From: Thermodesulfovibrionales bacterium
GTDB lineage: Bacteria; Nitrospirota; Thermodesulfovibrionia; Thermodesulfovibrionales; SM23-35
DNA length: 52,111 bases
Direction: 5' to 3'
NCBI GenBank assembly: GCA_022865525.1
Contig: JALHSV010000264.1
Coordinates: 1 to 52,111 of the forward strand
Below are positions 1 to 6,183 of this stretch, piece after piece. The notes under the pieces are model-generated. The model was given only the letters and a program-made list of their open reading frames with translations, was not told the DNA's origin and did not search any database. The position numbers and the translations under genes are program-made. Within the stretch, counting starts at the first letter, position 1, and each line of letters opens with the position of its first letter.

Positions 1-123
1 AGGATATTCTGGTATCTCGCCCGAAAATTGGAATATGGCGTTGTACTAAAAGTAGGGAAACACTTTCATTACACCGAGATTAAAGAATATATGCCGGATA
101 CGATGATTGTATATTTTGGATAG
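1..123 (+). CDS. 3' part of small hypothetical protein (whole copy at 51950)
   Basis: Codons run in frame from base 1 to a TAG at 121-123 and give the last 40 residues of the 47-aa protein encoded completely at 51950-52093. The 5' end is missing only because the circle was opened here. The peptide is basic and aromatic, with no recognised domain. The TAG is followed at once by a GGGGAAAG ribosome site for the gene at 133. Confidence 0.8.
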   Translation, partial: RIFWYLARKLEYGVVLKVGKHFHYTEIKEYMPDTMIVYFG

Positions 124-141
124 GGGAAAGAAATGAATGAA
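1..141. repeat. Terminal direct repeat, left copy (circular closure)
   Basis: Bases 1-141 are identical to 51971-52111, read base by base. The repeat cuts through a coding sequence that is complete only at the right end, which is what a circular molecule cut at an arbitrary point would give. A length of 141 is a common largest k-mer of short-read metagenome assemblers, so the repeat is probably an assembly overlap rather than a packaging terminus. The unique genome would be 51,970 bp. Confidence 0.95.
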
Positions 142-345
142 GAACTACTCAAAGTATTAGATATGAGCGAGGACGAACAATGGAATTGGTTATATGAAAA
201 TAAACATTTACCAAATATGTCCTTAATGGCGAATACTACAAGAGGCCAGATTCTTGCCGACCTCGCCTTCAGGCTTTCTGGTGGGAAAATAGCAGGCAAA
301 AAACCCATTGAATATATCATCGAAGCTTTAGGAGAAGATAAATGA
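133..345 (+). CDS. Hypothetical acidic protein, 70 aa
   Basis: The ATG at 133 follows GGGGAAAG at good spacing, and the stop overlaps the next start (ATGA at 342). The protein has a Glu/Asp- and Trp-rich N-terminal half (MSEDEQWNWLYENK) and a basic C-terminal half. No family is recognised. It is the first of a run of overlapping genes ending at the 2754 terminator. The ribosome site and start repeat the junction seen at 51941, upstream of the preceding gene. Confidence 0.75.
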   Translation: MNEELLKVLDMSEDEQWNWLYENKHLPNMSLMANTTRGQILADLAFRLSGGKIAGKKPIEYIIEALGEDK

Positions 346-674
346 ACTGTGACAAGCCCTACTCAAATGAACGAGGAGGTAAGCAATCCGCAATAAAAGG
401 CAAGATGACAGAGGTGCCGCCCCTTGCCCTATTAGAGCTATCTAAGGTGATGGGGCAAGGCTCTGAGACATATCCCAGAGAACCTGACGGCACACCGAAC
501 TGGTATAAGATAGGTTGCTATTCCAATCTTGACCACGGCCTCGAACACGCTATCAACTTTCTAATAGAACATAACAAATCCGAACCCGACCAAGCGTATA
601 TGCTCGAAGAACTGAGCCACTTGGCGGCGAGGTCAATGATGGCATTAGAACAATTTTTAAGGAGAGATTTATGA
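342..674 (+). CDS. DUF5664-like dATP/dGTP diphosphohydrolase candidate
   Basis: This 110-aa protein shows the pattern of the small phage DUF5664 family, annotated as dATP/dGTP diphosphohydrolase. It has a GGKQ and proline start, an ALLELSKVM helix, a G(S)ETYP turn, an NWYK motif, then a helix with ExxINFL and a C-terminal helix EELSHLAARSMMALEQ carrying the acidic and His residues expected in an all-alpha NTP-pyrophosphohydrolase. Such enzymes trim dNTP pools. It overlaps its neighbours by 4 bp on both sides. The next gene also resembles a nucleotide-metabolism enzyme, which supports the idea. The assignment is from motif pattern only. Confidence 0.5.
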   Translation: MNCDKPYSNERGGKQSAIKGKMTEVPPLALLELSKVMGQGSETYPREPDGTPNWYKIGCYSNLDHGLEHAINFLIEHNKSEPDQAYMLEELSHLAARSMMALEQFLRRDL

Positions 675-1078
675 ATAGAGGATTATATTATTTTGCACAT
701 CCATACACCTGTGTAGATGCTGACGGGAATTATGTATCCGAAGGTGAGGATGCTAATTTCCGTATCTGTAATTATCGTGCCGGACGGCTTATGTCGATGG
801 GATATAACTTGTATTCGCCAATATCACACACTCATCCGATACACCGGGCATCGCCCATATTCCTTGCAAGACACGAACACGAGGCTTGGTATTATCTTGA
901 TTTGGAGTTTATAGCCCGAACAAACTTTGATGGTATTATCTTGGCACCTGCATGGGAACTGTCCAAAGGATGTCAAATGGAACGAGAAGCCTTTGAAAGA
1001 AAAAATTTACCGGTGTACTTATATACCGATATTATCAATGCTCCAGCCGAGCCGATAGAGGAAGAATGCGAAAGCTGA
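671..1078 (+). CDS. Nucleoside 2-deoxyribosyltransferase-like protein (DUF1937-like)
   Basis: The 135-aa protein has the order seen in deoxyribosyltransferase-fold proteins. An N-terminal strand ends in FAHPYT, then come NFRICNYRAGRLMSMGYNLYSPISHTHP, a helix with WYYLDLEF, the strand GIILAPAWELSKGCQMERE (a Ser-Gly-Cys turn before the family-typical Glu) and a final strand PVYLY. Family members cleave or exchange the N-glycosidic bond of (deoxy)nucleotides. The region after residue 120 is a short acidic tail. The start overlaps the stop at 674 with GGAGAG upstream. Confidence 0.6.
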   Translation: MNRGLYYFAHPYTCVDADGNYVSEGEDANFRICNYRAGRLMSMGYNLYSPISHTHPIHRASPIFLARHEHEAWYYLDLEFIARTNFDGIILAPAWELSKGCQMEREAFERKNLPVYLYTDIINAPAEPIEEECES

Positions 1079-1329
1079 AGACCCATACATTCAACGGCAG
1101 GAAGTACAGGATAGACATTAAGGACTATCACATTGACGGTGTGTGTGACCAGTACAAACCTGAGCGGATGATTATGTTATGTGCAGACCTGAAAACCAGA
1201 ACGGGCCTGATAACCGCCATACACGAAGCCCTGCACGCCGAGAACTGGTGCAAGGACGAAGGTACAGTAGATAACGTAAGCAAGGAAATAGGGACGTTTT
1301 TATGGAGACTGGGATACAGGATTAGATGA
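1066..1329 (+). CDS. Small HExxH metallopeptidase-like protein
   Basis: This 87-aa protein carries HEALH at about residues 51-55, an HExxH zinc-binding motif, followed by a C-terminal helix with further acidic residues (KEIGTFLWRLGY). The size and central motif match the SprT/IrrE-like mini-metalloproteases common in phages. A third zinc ligand cannot be assigned with confidence (candidates are His58 or the Glu residues after it). It starts inside the previous gene with GAGGAAG upstream. A non-enzymatic protein with a chance motif is possible. Confidence 0.45.
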   Translation: MRKLKTHTFNGRKYRIDIKDYHIDGVCDQYKPERMIMLCADLKTRTGLITAIHEALHAENWCKDEGTVDNVSKEIGTFLWRLGYRIR

Positions 1330-1526
1330 CCTATAAATTCCAATGCACCTGCGGCAAACAAGGGGCGGTAGATGTAGGCACTACCGTCCCAGATGACGAC
1401 AATAGATACCCATGTTGGGACTGCTGGAAGAGGTATCCGTATTATCTAAAACATAAGGAGAGAAATGAAGACATCGGCAGTAGCAAACGACTTCCACTTC
1501 ACGTTCCACGAACCGAAGGCGGTTAG
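1326..1526 (+). CDS. Small zinc-ribbon-like protein
   Basis: The ATG overlaps the previous stop (ATGA). The N-terminal 45 residues contain two Cys pairs (CTCGK and CWDCW) spaced as a zinc ribbon. The frame runs on 62 bases into the metallophosphoesterase gene, so the last 20 residues may be non-conserved read-through of the ribosome site region. No function is known. Confidence 0.45.
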   Translation: MTYKFQCTCGKQGAVDVGTTVPDDDNRYPCWDCWKRYPYYLKHKERNEDIGSSKRLPLHVPRTEGG

Positions 1527-2190
1527 GCTATTTCTGGGCTTTGTGAAGGAACACCAGCCAAGGCAGGTTATTATCAATGGTGACCTCTGTGATTTCTATA
1601 AGATAAGCAAGTTTGATAAAGACCCGAACCGCATTGAGTCCCTACAAATAGAGATAGACGCTGCTTCGGACTTTTTAGGAGAACTAAGGGATGCCGCTAC
1701 TGGGGCTGATGTCATCTTTGATGAGGGCAACCACGAACACAGACTCAGGAAGTACCTATGGCGCAAGGCTGAGGCTCTCGCAAGCCTGAAGTGCCTTGAA
1801 CTGCCAAAGCTGTTAAAGTTAGACAAGTACCACATCAAGCATGTCCCTTACGGTGAGGGCGTTCAGGTAGGCAAGATATTCGTCTATCACGGCACAATAG
1901 TCAGGCAGGACTCCTCTTATACTGCTAAGGCTGAGTTCCTGAAGAATGGCTGCTCAGGGATGTCAGGACACACCCACAGGGACGGTAAGTACGTCAAAAG
2001 GAATAGGGGCGGTCAGTTTGCATGGTGGGAGAATTTTTGCATGTGCAAATTAGACCCCGAATACGTCGATGGCATAGTCAACTGGAGTCAGGGCTTCAGC
2101 CTAATCCACTCAGTAGGCTCAAAGCAATACGTAGAACAAATCCACATTAACAAAGGCTCGTATGTATATGGCGGGCAAATCCATAAATAA
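1465..2190 (+). CDS. Calcineurin-like metallophosphoesterase
   Basis: The 241-aa protein has all core motifs of the binuclear metallophosphoesterase fold. These are NDFHF near residue 9 (D-x-H), NGDLCD about 40 (GD-x-x-D), EGNHEHR about 90 (GNH-E/D), a YHGT strand about 140 and a C-terminal GHTHR about 170. The enzymes hydrolyse phosphomono- or diesters with two metals; in phages some act on nucleotides or RNA 2'-3' phosphates, and the substrate here is unknown. It is preceded by AAGGAGAG. The gene is more regular in codon use than its small neighbours. Confidence 0.85.
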   Translation: MKTSAVANDFHFTFHEPKAVRLFLGFVKEHQPRQVIINGDLCDFYKISKFDKDPNRIESLQIEIDAASDFLGELRDAATGADVIFDEGNHEHRLRKYLWRKAEALASLKCLELPKLLKLDKYHIKHVPYGEGVQVGKIFVYHGTIVRQDSSYTAKAEFLKNGCSGMSGHTHRDGKYVKRNRGGQFAWWENFCMCKLDPEYVDGIVNWSQGFSLIHSVGSKQYVEQIHINKGSYVYGGQIHK

Positions 2191-2202
2191 AGGAGAACCA
2201 AA

Positions 2203-2721
2203 ATGAAGAAGTACGTTTTAATTGCAGTATTGTTACTAACGTTACTATGCACTGGCTGTATGCCAGCAACGCAGGCCGAGGTAAAGACCCTCACAGGCAA
2301 CGTATCCACCTTATTAGAGGCCGTAGATGCCTTACAGGGTACTACGTCACAGATGGCCGCAGACGGCCTGATTAACAAGGAGAAAGTCGATAAGATAAAT
2401 ACTTCCATCGACAAGGTACAAGAAACAGTCGTAAAGGTAGCTAAGGAGGTCGAGACTGCCCCGGATACAATGACGGCTATAGAAGCGGGATGGGAGGCCA
2501 CAAAGAATATAAATCCGTGGTATGTCTATGGCACTATGGCTATCGGAGTCCTGAAACTACTCCAAAAGAACAAAGAGACTAATAATTCACTCGAAGAAAT
2601 CGTCTTGGGAGTTGCAGACATCGCCAAATCCAATGGAGGATTAACAAAAGAACAGAAGGCGGCATTTAATGCTTCTGAATCTGTCGCAACCCGCAGAAAA
2701 GTAGCAAAGATTCTTGCATAG
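2203..2721 (+). CDS. Predicted lipoprotein with helical domain
   Basis: The 172-aa protein starts with a lysine-plus-hydrophobic signal peptide and a lipobox (LCTGC, Cys about 19), so it should be lipidated and exported. The mature part begins with a long heptad-like helix (residues 25-80). A short hydrophobic stretch (WYVYGTMAIGVLKLL) near 110 may be a second membrane contact. It is the last gene before the strong terminator at 2754. A lysis-spanin role or an envelope superinfection-exclusion lipoprotein are both possible; neither is shown. RBS AAGGAG. Confidence 0.7.
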   Translation: MKKYVLIAVLLLTLLCTGCMPATQAEVKTLTGNVSTLLEAVDALQGTTSQMAADGLINKEKVDKINTSIDKVQETVVKVAKEVETAPDTMTAIEAGWEATKNINPWYVYGTMAIGVLKLLQKNKETNNSLEEIVLGVADIAKSNGGLTKEQKAAFNASESVATRRKVAKILA

Positions 2722-2753
2722 AAATAACAAACTTATCATTCCTCTCCTCCGAA

Positions 2754-2788
2754 GGGGTGGTGACTTCGCGTCACTGCCCCTTTTTTTT
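2754..2788 (+). terminator. Strong rho-independent terminator
   Basis: An 11-bp stem (GGGGTGGTGAC at 2754-2764 with GTCACTGCCCC at 2770-2780, two wobble pairs) closes a TTCGC loop and is followed by eight T residues. It lies 33 bases after the lipoprotein stop and just before the next promoter. It therefore ends the operon that begins at 50971 and crosses the closure point. Confidence 0.9.
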
Positions 2789-2851
2789 CGCTTGTAAGTG
2801 TTTGTGGTTACTATACTTGAAAAATACTTGAAAATTCTCTAAAGATTTATC

Positions 2852-2879
2852 TTCCCAAAGCCGATACATTAGTTATACT
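2852..2879 (+). promoter_or_regulatory. Candidate sigma70-type promoter of the early operon
   Basis: TTCCCA (2852-2857) and TATACT (2874-2879) are separated by 16 bases in AT-rich sequence directly after the terminator. The -10 box matches the consensus in 5 of 6 positions and the -35 in 4 of 6. The same -10 hexamer occurs in the late promoter at 16694. The predicted start near 2886 is 28 bases before the leader ORF. Confidence 0.5.
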
Positions 2880-2913
2880 TATTAGTGAAGTTACAAGTAA
2901 ATAGAGGACGCAA

Positions 2914-3015
2914 ATGAGACATGCAAAACTATCCAACTTAGAACAACTACCGGAGGCCGGTACGTTCTCCTCCTCAGAAGCGTGTCTCAGCCGGTCTTCG
3001 GTTTTTATCTCTTGA
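2914..3015 (+). CDS. Leader peptide ORF, 33 aa, overlapping a terminator hairpin
   Basis: An ATG after AGAGGACG opens 33 codons ending in TGA at 3013. The peptide (MRHAKLSNLEQLPEAG... FIS) has no recognised domain. Its codons span both arms and the T-run of the hairpin at 2949-3006, so ribosomes on this ORF would disrupt the hairpin. Position (first ORF after a promoter) and overlap resemble attenuation leaders. It may instead be a fortuitous ORF. Confidence 0.45.
   Translation: MRHAKLSNLEQLPEAGTFSSSEACLSRSSVFIS
2949..3006 (+). terminator. Leader terminator / attenuator hairpin
   Basis: ACCGGAGGCCGG (2949-2960) pairs over 12 bp (two wobbles) with CCGGTCTTCGGT (2991-3002), followed by a T-run (3002-3006). 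The 30-base loop is long. Two smaller local hairpins (ACCGG/CCGGT at 2949-2961 and CCG/CGG just before the Ts) are possible alternatives. It sits about 65-120 nt after the predicted start, so downstream genes need read-through or antitermination. Confidence 0.55.
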
Positions 3016-3026
3016 AAGAATATAGA

Positions 3027-3254
3027 ATGAGATACCAATTACATCATCAGCCAAAAGATTACAATCGAAGCGGGGAGACGATATTTATTTCTCAGTCTGA
3101 GGAAATAACTTCCGCTGCCACTTACGACAAATGGCTGGCCGACAACAGGAAAGCCAACCCCCTGCCCGAGGGGTATCAATGGTTAGTATGTAACGAAAAG
3201 TCGGAGTATTTTGAATGTACGTTCAACAATGATAGTTTGGTAGAAAGGAAATAG
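3027..3254 (+). CDS. Hypothetical protein, 75 aa
   Basis: I chose the ATG at 3027. The longer in-frame GTG at 2982 lies inside the leader hairpin and would encode terminator sequence. The protein is polar with no Cys cluster and includes SQSEEITSAATYDKW and NPLPEGYQWLVCNEKSEYFEC; no family is recognised. It is separated by 2 bases from the next gene. Confidence 0.6.
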   Translation: MRYQLHHQPKDYNRSGETIFISQSEEITSAATYDKWLADNRKANPLPEGYQWLVCNEKSEYFECTFNNDSLVERK

Positions 3255-3256
3255 AG

Positions 3257-3994
3257 ATGGACAATGAACTACAAACAATCGAAAATAGCATAAGGCATTG
3301 GACATTTATGGCCGAGACGGGAACTCGCGATAAGCGTGATTACCCGCCCATAAGCAAAGCCGACATACTTGAAAATTGCTACCTTTGCGAGTATAGTTGC
3401 GAGATAACCGGAGAGGCCGCAGTTCGTCCAGACCATCACAGGTGCCAACCCTGTCCGTATTTCAAAAAGTACGGATTCTGTAACGACACAGGCAAGCCTT
3501 TTAATAAGTGGAGCGAATCTACATCCGATACCGACCGCCAAAAGCACGCAAATGCCTTTGTCGAGCAACTCAAAGCCTTGGTATGGGAAGTGAGCAAAGA
3601 CGAAGTGAGGAAAGAGGCCGCCGAGGCTGAGAAGCCGAAGCTGAAACTGAAAGATTGGGATTACGGGAATAATATCGCAAAATGTCCGTACATTGTTATA
3701 AATGGGAAAATTATGTGGGTGAATGAGGGTGAATTTACTGACAGCTTCAAGCCTACAGACTCGGCATTTACCGATACTTATCTGGGTCATAATCTTGCCA
3801 AAGACCTCAAAGCCCTTGGCAAGCCGCTGGAAACCTTTACAATAGATACGGGCGGAAATAGAGTTAAAGGATACATTGCTAAAAGCGGGAAGATATGTTT
3901 AGCATCCTACGGAGGTTTTATGGACATTGAGGTCGCCGAAGAAATCAGTATGAACCTCCGCCGCTTAATCCACGCGGCCAAGGCCAGGTTGTAG
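3257..3994 (+). CDS. Hypothetical protein with N-terminal Cys cluster, 245 aa
   Basis: The ATG at 3257 follows AGAAAGGAAATAGAG. Residues 38-75 hold CYLCEYSCE, HHRCQPCPYFKKYGFC, a Cys/His-rich patch likely to bind zinc. The middle (110-140) is charged and probably helical. The C-terminal 100 residues form a predicted alpha/beta segment with KCPYIVINGKIMWVNEGEF. I recognise no family. A structured RNA region and tRNA-like gene follow. Confidence 0.7.
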   Translation: MDNELQTIENSIRHWTFMAETGTRDKRDYPPISKADILENCYLCEYSCEITGEAAVRPDHHRCQPCPYFKKYGFCNDTGKPFNKWSESTSDTDRQKHANAFVEQLKALVWEVSKDEVRKEAAEAEKPKLKLKDWDYGNNIAKCPYIVINGKIMWVNEGEFTDSFKPTDSAFTDTYLGHNLAKDLKALGKPLETFTIDTGGNRVKGYIAKSGKICLASYGGFMDIEVAEEISMNLRRLIHAAKARL

Positions 3995-4024
3995 GCAGTA
4001 CCGCTCTTTTACAAATGAATATCG

Positions 4025-4136
4025 GACTGGCGGCGGCGAAGTGGAAGAAAATGTCTGGTAGTAGATGAACAGACGGGGCCATGCAGGTGAACGGTGGGGA
4101 ATCCTGCCCGCCAGTCTTTGAACCACTGGGGCGGGC
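4025..4136 (+). ncRNA. Structured RNA element with two mutually exclusive stems
   Basis: The segment CCGCCAGTC (4108-4116) can pair perfectly over 9 bp with GACTGGCGG (4025-4033), enclosing about 74 nt. Alternatively it can pair, as GCCCGC + CAGT (4106-4115), with ACTG + GCGGGC (4125-4136), leaving a two-base bulge. Two exclusive pairings around one shared strand are typical of switches or attenuators. The downstream hairpin has only a weak pyrimidine tract. The region 3995-4180 has no gene. Confidence 0.45.
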
Positions 4137-4180
4137 TTCCTCCTTTCTATAGCTAATTTTTCATAGCCTGCCCCAATTAT

Positions 4181-4264
4181 GGCCGAGTAGCTTAAAGGGC
4201 AAAGCGTGGGGCGGCTGCCAGAAAACTCGACACCAAGTTGCAGGTTCAAATCCTGCCTCGGCCA
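4181..4264 (+). tRNA. tRNA-like gene, anticodon not assignable
   Basis: The 84-nt segment has a perfect 7-bp acceptor stem (GGCCGAG with CTCGGCC), a D arm (GCTT...AAGC with GG in the loop), a perfect T arm (GCAGG, TTCAAAT loop, CCTGC) and a possible 3-bp variable arm (ACT/AGT), which suggests a class II shape. The 17 bases that should form the anticodon arm (about 4208-4224, GGGGCGGCTGCC) give no 5-bp stem and no U33. It is either a degenerate tRNA, a tRNA with an altered or interrupted anticodon arm, or a tRNA-like processing element. Confidence 0.6.
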
Positions 4265-4367
4265 ATGCGATTAACGACGTTAAAAAATGAGGGTAGAGTA
4301 TGCTGGTGTAATCTATCTCTGTCGAATATCGCAGCCAGTCCCGTACGCGGGGTCACAAGGCGCGACA

Positions 4368-4392
4368 GCTCGGAGAGAACGAGCATTTTTTT
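4368..4392 (+). terminator. Rho-independent terminator after the tRNA-like gene
   Basis: GCTCG (4368-4372) pairs with CGAGC (4380-4384) around a GAGAGAA loop and is followed by A and seven Ts (4386-4392). A small CCCG/CGGG hairpin lies just upstream at about 4350. It would end a tRNA-containing transcript. The genes from 4433 then depend on read-through. Confidence 0.7.
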
Positions 4393-4432
4393 AACTAAAG
4401 TAGGTAACAGTTTAAGACGAAAGGAGAGTATT

Positions 4433-4711
4433 ATGGCAAAAAAAACATTACCTTCACCTTTGTGTGTAGATATTCGAGAGGCGAAACCCAATAAGCTGTT
4501 TACTGAAGAGCAAAGGGAATTAGTACGTTTTCTTGTTTATAATAAAAAAGTACATTGTCGGCGCTGCAACCGCAAGGTGAAAATAATGTGGACTATGCTC
4601 TGTGAATTTTATGCAATGAATATGGGGCAACATTCAATGGATAAAGGTGAAAAATATATGCCTCTAACGCCGGTTTGTAGTGAACATCCATTAAAGCCGG
4701 GCATTGATTAA
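4433..4711 (+). CDS. Hypothetical protein with Cys/His motif, 92 aa
   Basis: The ATG at 4433 follows AAGGAGAG. In-frame codons upstream would read through the terminator and tRNA and are rejected. The central part HCRRCNRKVK and C-terminal PVCSEHPLKPG give four Cys/His that could bind zinc. The protein is basic. No family is recognised. Confidence 0.7.
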   Translation: MAKKTLPSPLCVDIREAKPNKLFTEEQRELVRFLVYNKKVHCRRCNRKVKIMWTMLCEFYAMNMGQHSMDKGEKYMPLTPVCSEHPLKPGID

Positions 4712-4743
4712 CCCAGCGAGGGGAAAAAGAGAGGAAACGAATT

Positions 4744-5070
4744 ATGAACAATACGAAAAAGACAATCGAGTATGTGAACAAAACAAAGCAGGATGCAATG
4801 AGATTTCTGGCCGAGGCACAGGAAGATGTGGCTCTGTGGACGATGGTAGTCAATGAATGTGATGAGGACATCAGAGATGCCAGTAATCGCAAGCCCATGT
4901 ACGGCAAGGCCAGATTGAAGGTCATGGCTGCGATAGCCCTGATAATCCTGATGGTGGCGTTGTTCGGCTGTCGCTCGACTATCACTGGTTGTGGTATGAT
5001 ATTACAGGGCGGGGCGCATATAGTTAAAGGCACGGGAGATTATCTCGTCGCAGAAGGAACGGAGAAATAG
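4744..5070 (+). CDS. Membrane protein with internal lipobox-like site
   Basis: The ATG follows GAGAGGAAACG. The first 60 residues are a charged helix. A hydrophobic helix (residues 62-76) then ends in ALFGCRS and is followed by a Gly-rich segment STITGCGMILQGGAHIVKGTG, which resembles the mature part of entericidin-like small lipoproteins. An in-frame ATG at 4927 would make a stand-alone 47-aa lipoprotein, so the gene may give two products. Toxin- or lysis-related roles are speculative. Confidence 0.6.
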   Translation: MNNTKKTIEYVNKTKQDAMRFLAEAQEDVALWTMVVNECDEDIRDASNRKPMYGKARLKVMAAIALIILMVALFGCRSTITGCGMILQGGAHIVKGTGDYLVAEGTEK

Positions 5071-5072
5071 AA

Positions 5073-5291
5073 ATGGACAGAACAGAACATCTACAGTGGT
5101 GCAAGGACAGAGCGTTAGAATATGTAAAGATGGGCGACATGGCACAAGCAGTAGCTTCTATGACATCAGACCTATCAAAACATCCCGAAACAGCAAGCCA
5201 TCCAGCAATACATCTGGGAACAATGCTACTGTTTGGTGGCCACATGAACAACGCCGCCGAAACAGAAAAATGGATAAAAGGTTTTAATTGA
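5073..5291 (+). CDS. Conserved phage hypothetical protein, 72 aa
   Basis: The sequence (EHLQWCKDRALEYVKMGD, ASMTSDLSKHPET, GTMLLFGGH, WIKGFN) matches a small helical protein seen repeatedly in tailed-phage genomes and never assigned a function. It starts two bases after the previous stop with GGAGAAATAG upstream. It is likely an early accessory protein. Confidence 0.75.
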   Translation: MDRTEHLQWCKDRALEYVKMGDMAQAVASMTSDLSKHPETASHPAIHLGTMLLFGGHMNNAAETEKWIKGFN

Positions 5292-5307
5292 GAAATAGAG
5301 TACGGAC

Positions 5308-5414
5308 GGGCGGTGGTCGATAGGCAGGGATAGGCCAAACTGAAGATTAACCTCATCGAAAATGAGACTTTGATTGACGTAAAGTAAACAGTGAATTACG
5401 GATTTCCACCGCCT
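5308..5414 (+). ncRNA. Structured RNA element 1 of a tandem pair
   Basis: The gene-free interval 5292-5579 holds two stem-closed elements. In this one GGGCGGTGG (5308-5316) pairs over 9 bp with CCACCGCCT (5406-5414). Inside, CTCAT/ATGAG forms a hairpin with loop CGAAA. No T-run follows, so it is not a plain terminator. The GGGCGG...CCGCC shape recurs in the next element with different inner sequence. Confidence 0.5.
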
Positions 5415-5428
5415 TTATATAAACAAAC

Positions 5429-5559
5429 GGGCGGGAAGGCATTTATGAAACTATAACCTAAAAGCATCAAGGATGCAGAAAATGCTTACACAATCCCTCG
5501 ATTTTCAGGCAGAGTTAATTGGGGAAGGTTAGAAACGTAAAAACGTGGCTTTCCCGCCT
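5429..5559 (+). ncRNA. Structured RNA element 2 of a tandem pair
   Basis: GGGCGGGAAGGC (5429-5440) pairs over 12 bp (two wobbles) with GCTTTCCCGCCT (5548-5559). Inner hairpins include GCATC/GATGC with a 3-base loop and ACGT/ACGT near the 3' arm. The element ends about 10 bases before the AGGAG of the gene at 5580. It could be a regulatory leader or an independent small RNA. Confidence 0.5.
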
Positions 5560-5579
5560 ATTTATAGGAGAATAAGATT

Positions 5580-5915
5580 ATGAGTACATTTCCAAAATGC
5601 AAACACGGCATTGGTGACGCAAACAACCTCACCGAATGTAAGGAATGTCAATTAGATGACCTGCAAGCCGAACTCGATAAGCTCAAGGCAAGCCACGACA
5701 GGCAAGAGGAAGCATTGCGAAAGATTGATAATTGGGCCAAAGCATATCCGCTCGAAGTATTCCCAGAGCCGGATTTTAAGAAAGTAGCAGAAGTGTTAAA
5801 GGCGGCAGGGATCAGTTTAGACGCTGTTTCTGCAAGCAATATGCGGCATGTTATCAAGGGTGTAAAAGGTATTGCAGAGCAAGCCCTCAAAGAGGCTGAG
5901 AAGATAGGAGAATGA
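5580..5915 (+). CDS. Small phage protein with Cys motif and repeat segment, 111 aa
   Basis: The N-terminus has CKHGIGDANNLTECKECQ, a Cys/His cluster, then a coiled-coil helix (DLQAELDKLKASHDRQEE). The C-terminal half is helical and ends ALKEAEKIGE. The 28 bases coding DKLKASHDR (5676-5703) recur with one mismatch at 6037-6064 in the next gene, so the two share a module. RBS AGGAG. Function unknown. Confidence 0.7.
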   Translation: MSTFPKCKHGIGDANNLTECKECQLDDLQAELDKLKASHDRQEEALRKIDNWAKAYPLEVFPEPDFKKVAEVLKAAGISLDAVSASNMRHVIKGVKGIAEQALKEAEKIGE

Positions 5916-5919
5916 GATT

Positions 5920-6183
5920 ATGGACATGAATGAAGTAATGCAAGTATTAGACAAAGGACTCAGATACGACAAGCTGTGGGCTGCGTATTGTAAGTTGGAA
6001 AGCTCTGAACAAGCACGGTTACAACGAACCGATTACGACAAGCTCAAGGCAAGCCACGACAGGCTGGTGGAAACATTAGGCAGTAAGTTTATCAAGACCT
6101 TCGTACCTTACGACAAAGATTCTGAATGTTACCGAGCATATAACGAACTCAAGCAAGCCCTTGCAGAAGCGGAGAAGATATGA
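5920..6183 (+). CDS. Paralogue of neighbouring small helical protein, 87 aa
   Basis: It contains DKLKASHDR, shared with the upstream gene, and a C-terminal FIKTFVPYDKDSECYRAYNELKQALAEAEKI block. That block reappears in altered form in the gene at 6592 (FIKTFTPHD...SECFRAY). It therefore joins two modules found separately in its neighbours. Mostly helical; no enzyme motif. Confidence 0.7.
   Translation: MDMNEVMQVLDKGLRYDKLWAAYCKLESSEQARLQRTDYDKLKASHDRLVETLGSKFIKTFVPYDKDSECYRAYNELKQALAEAEKI

Noticed and set aside
4238..4432. Open frame through the tRNA-like gene into the gene at 4433
   Set aside because: It would translate the tRNA 3' half and a terminator; an AAGGAG-led ATG exists at 4433.
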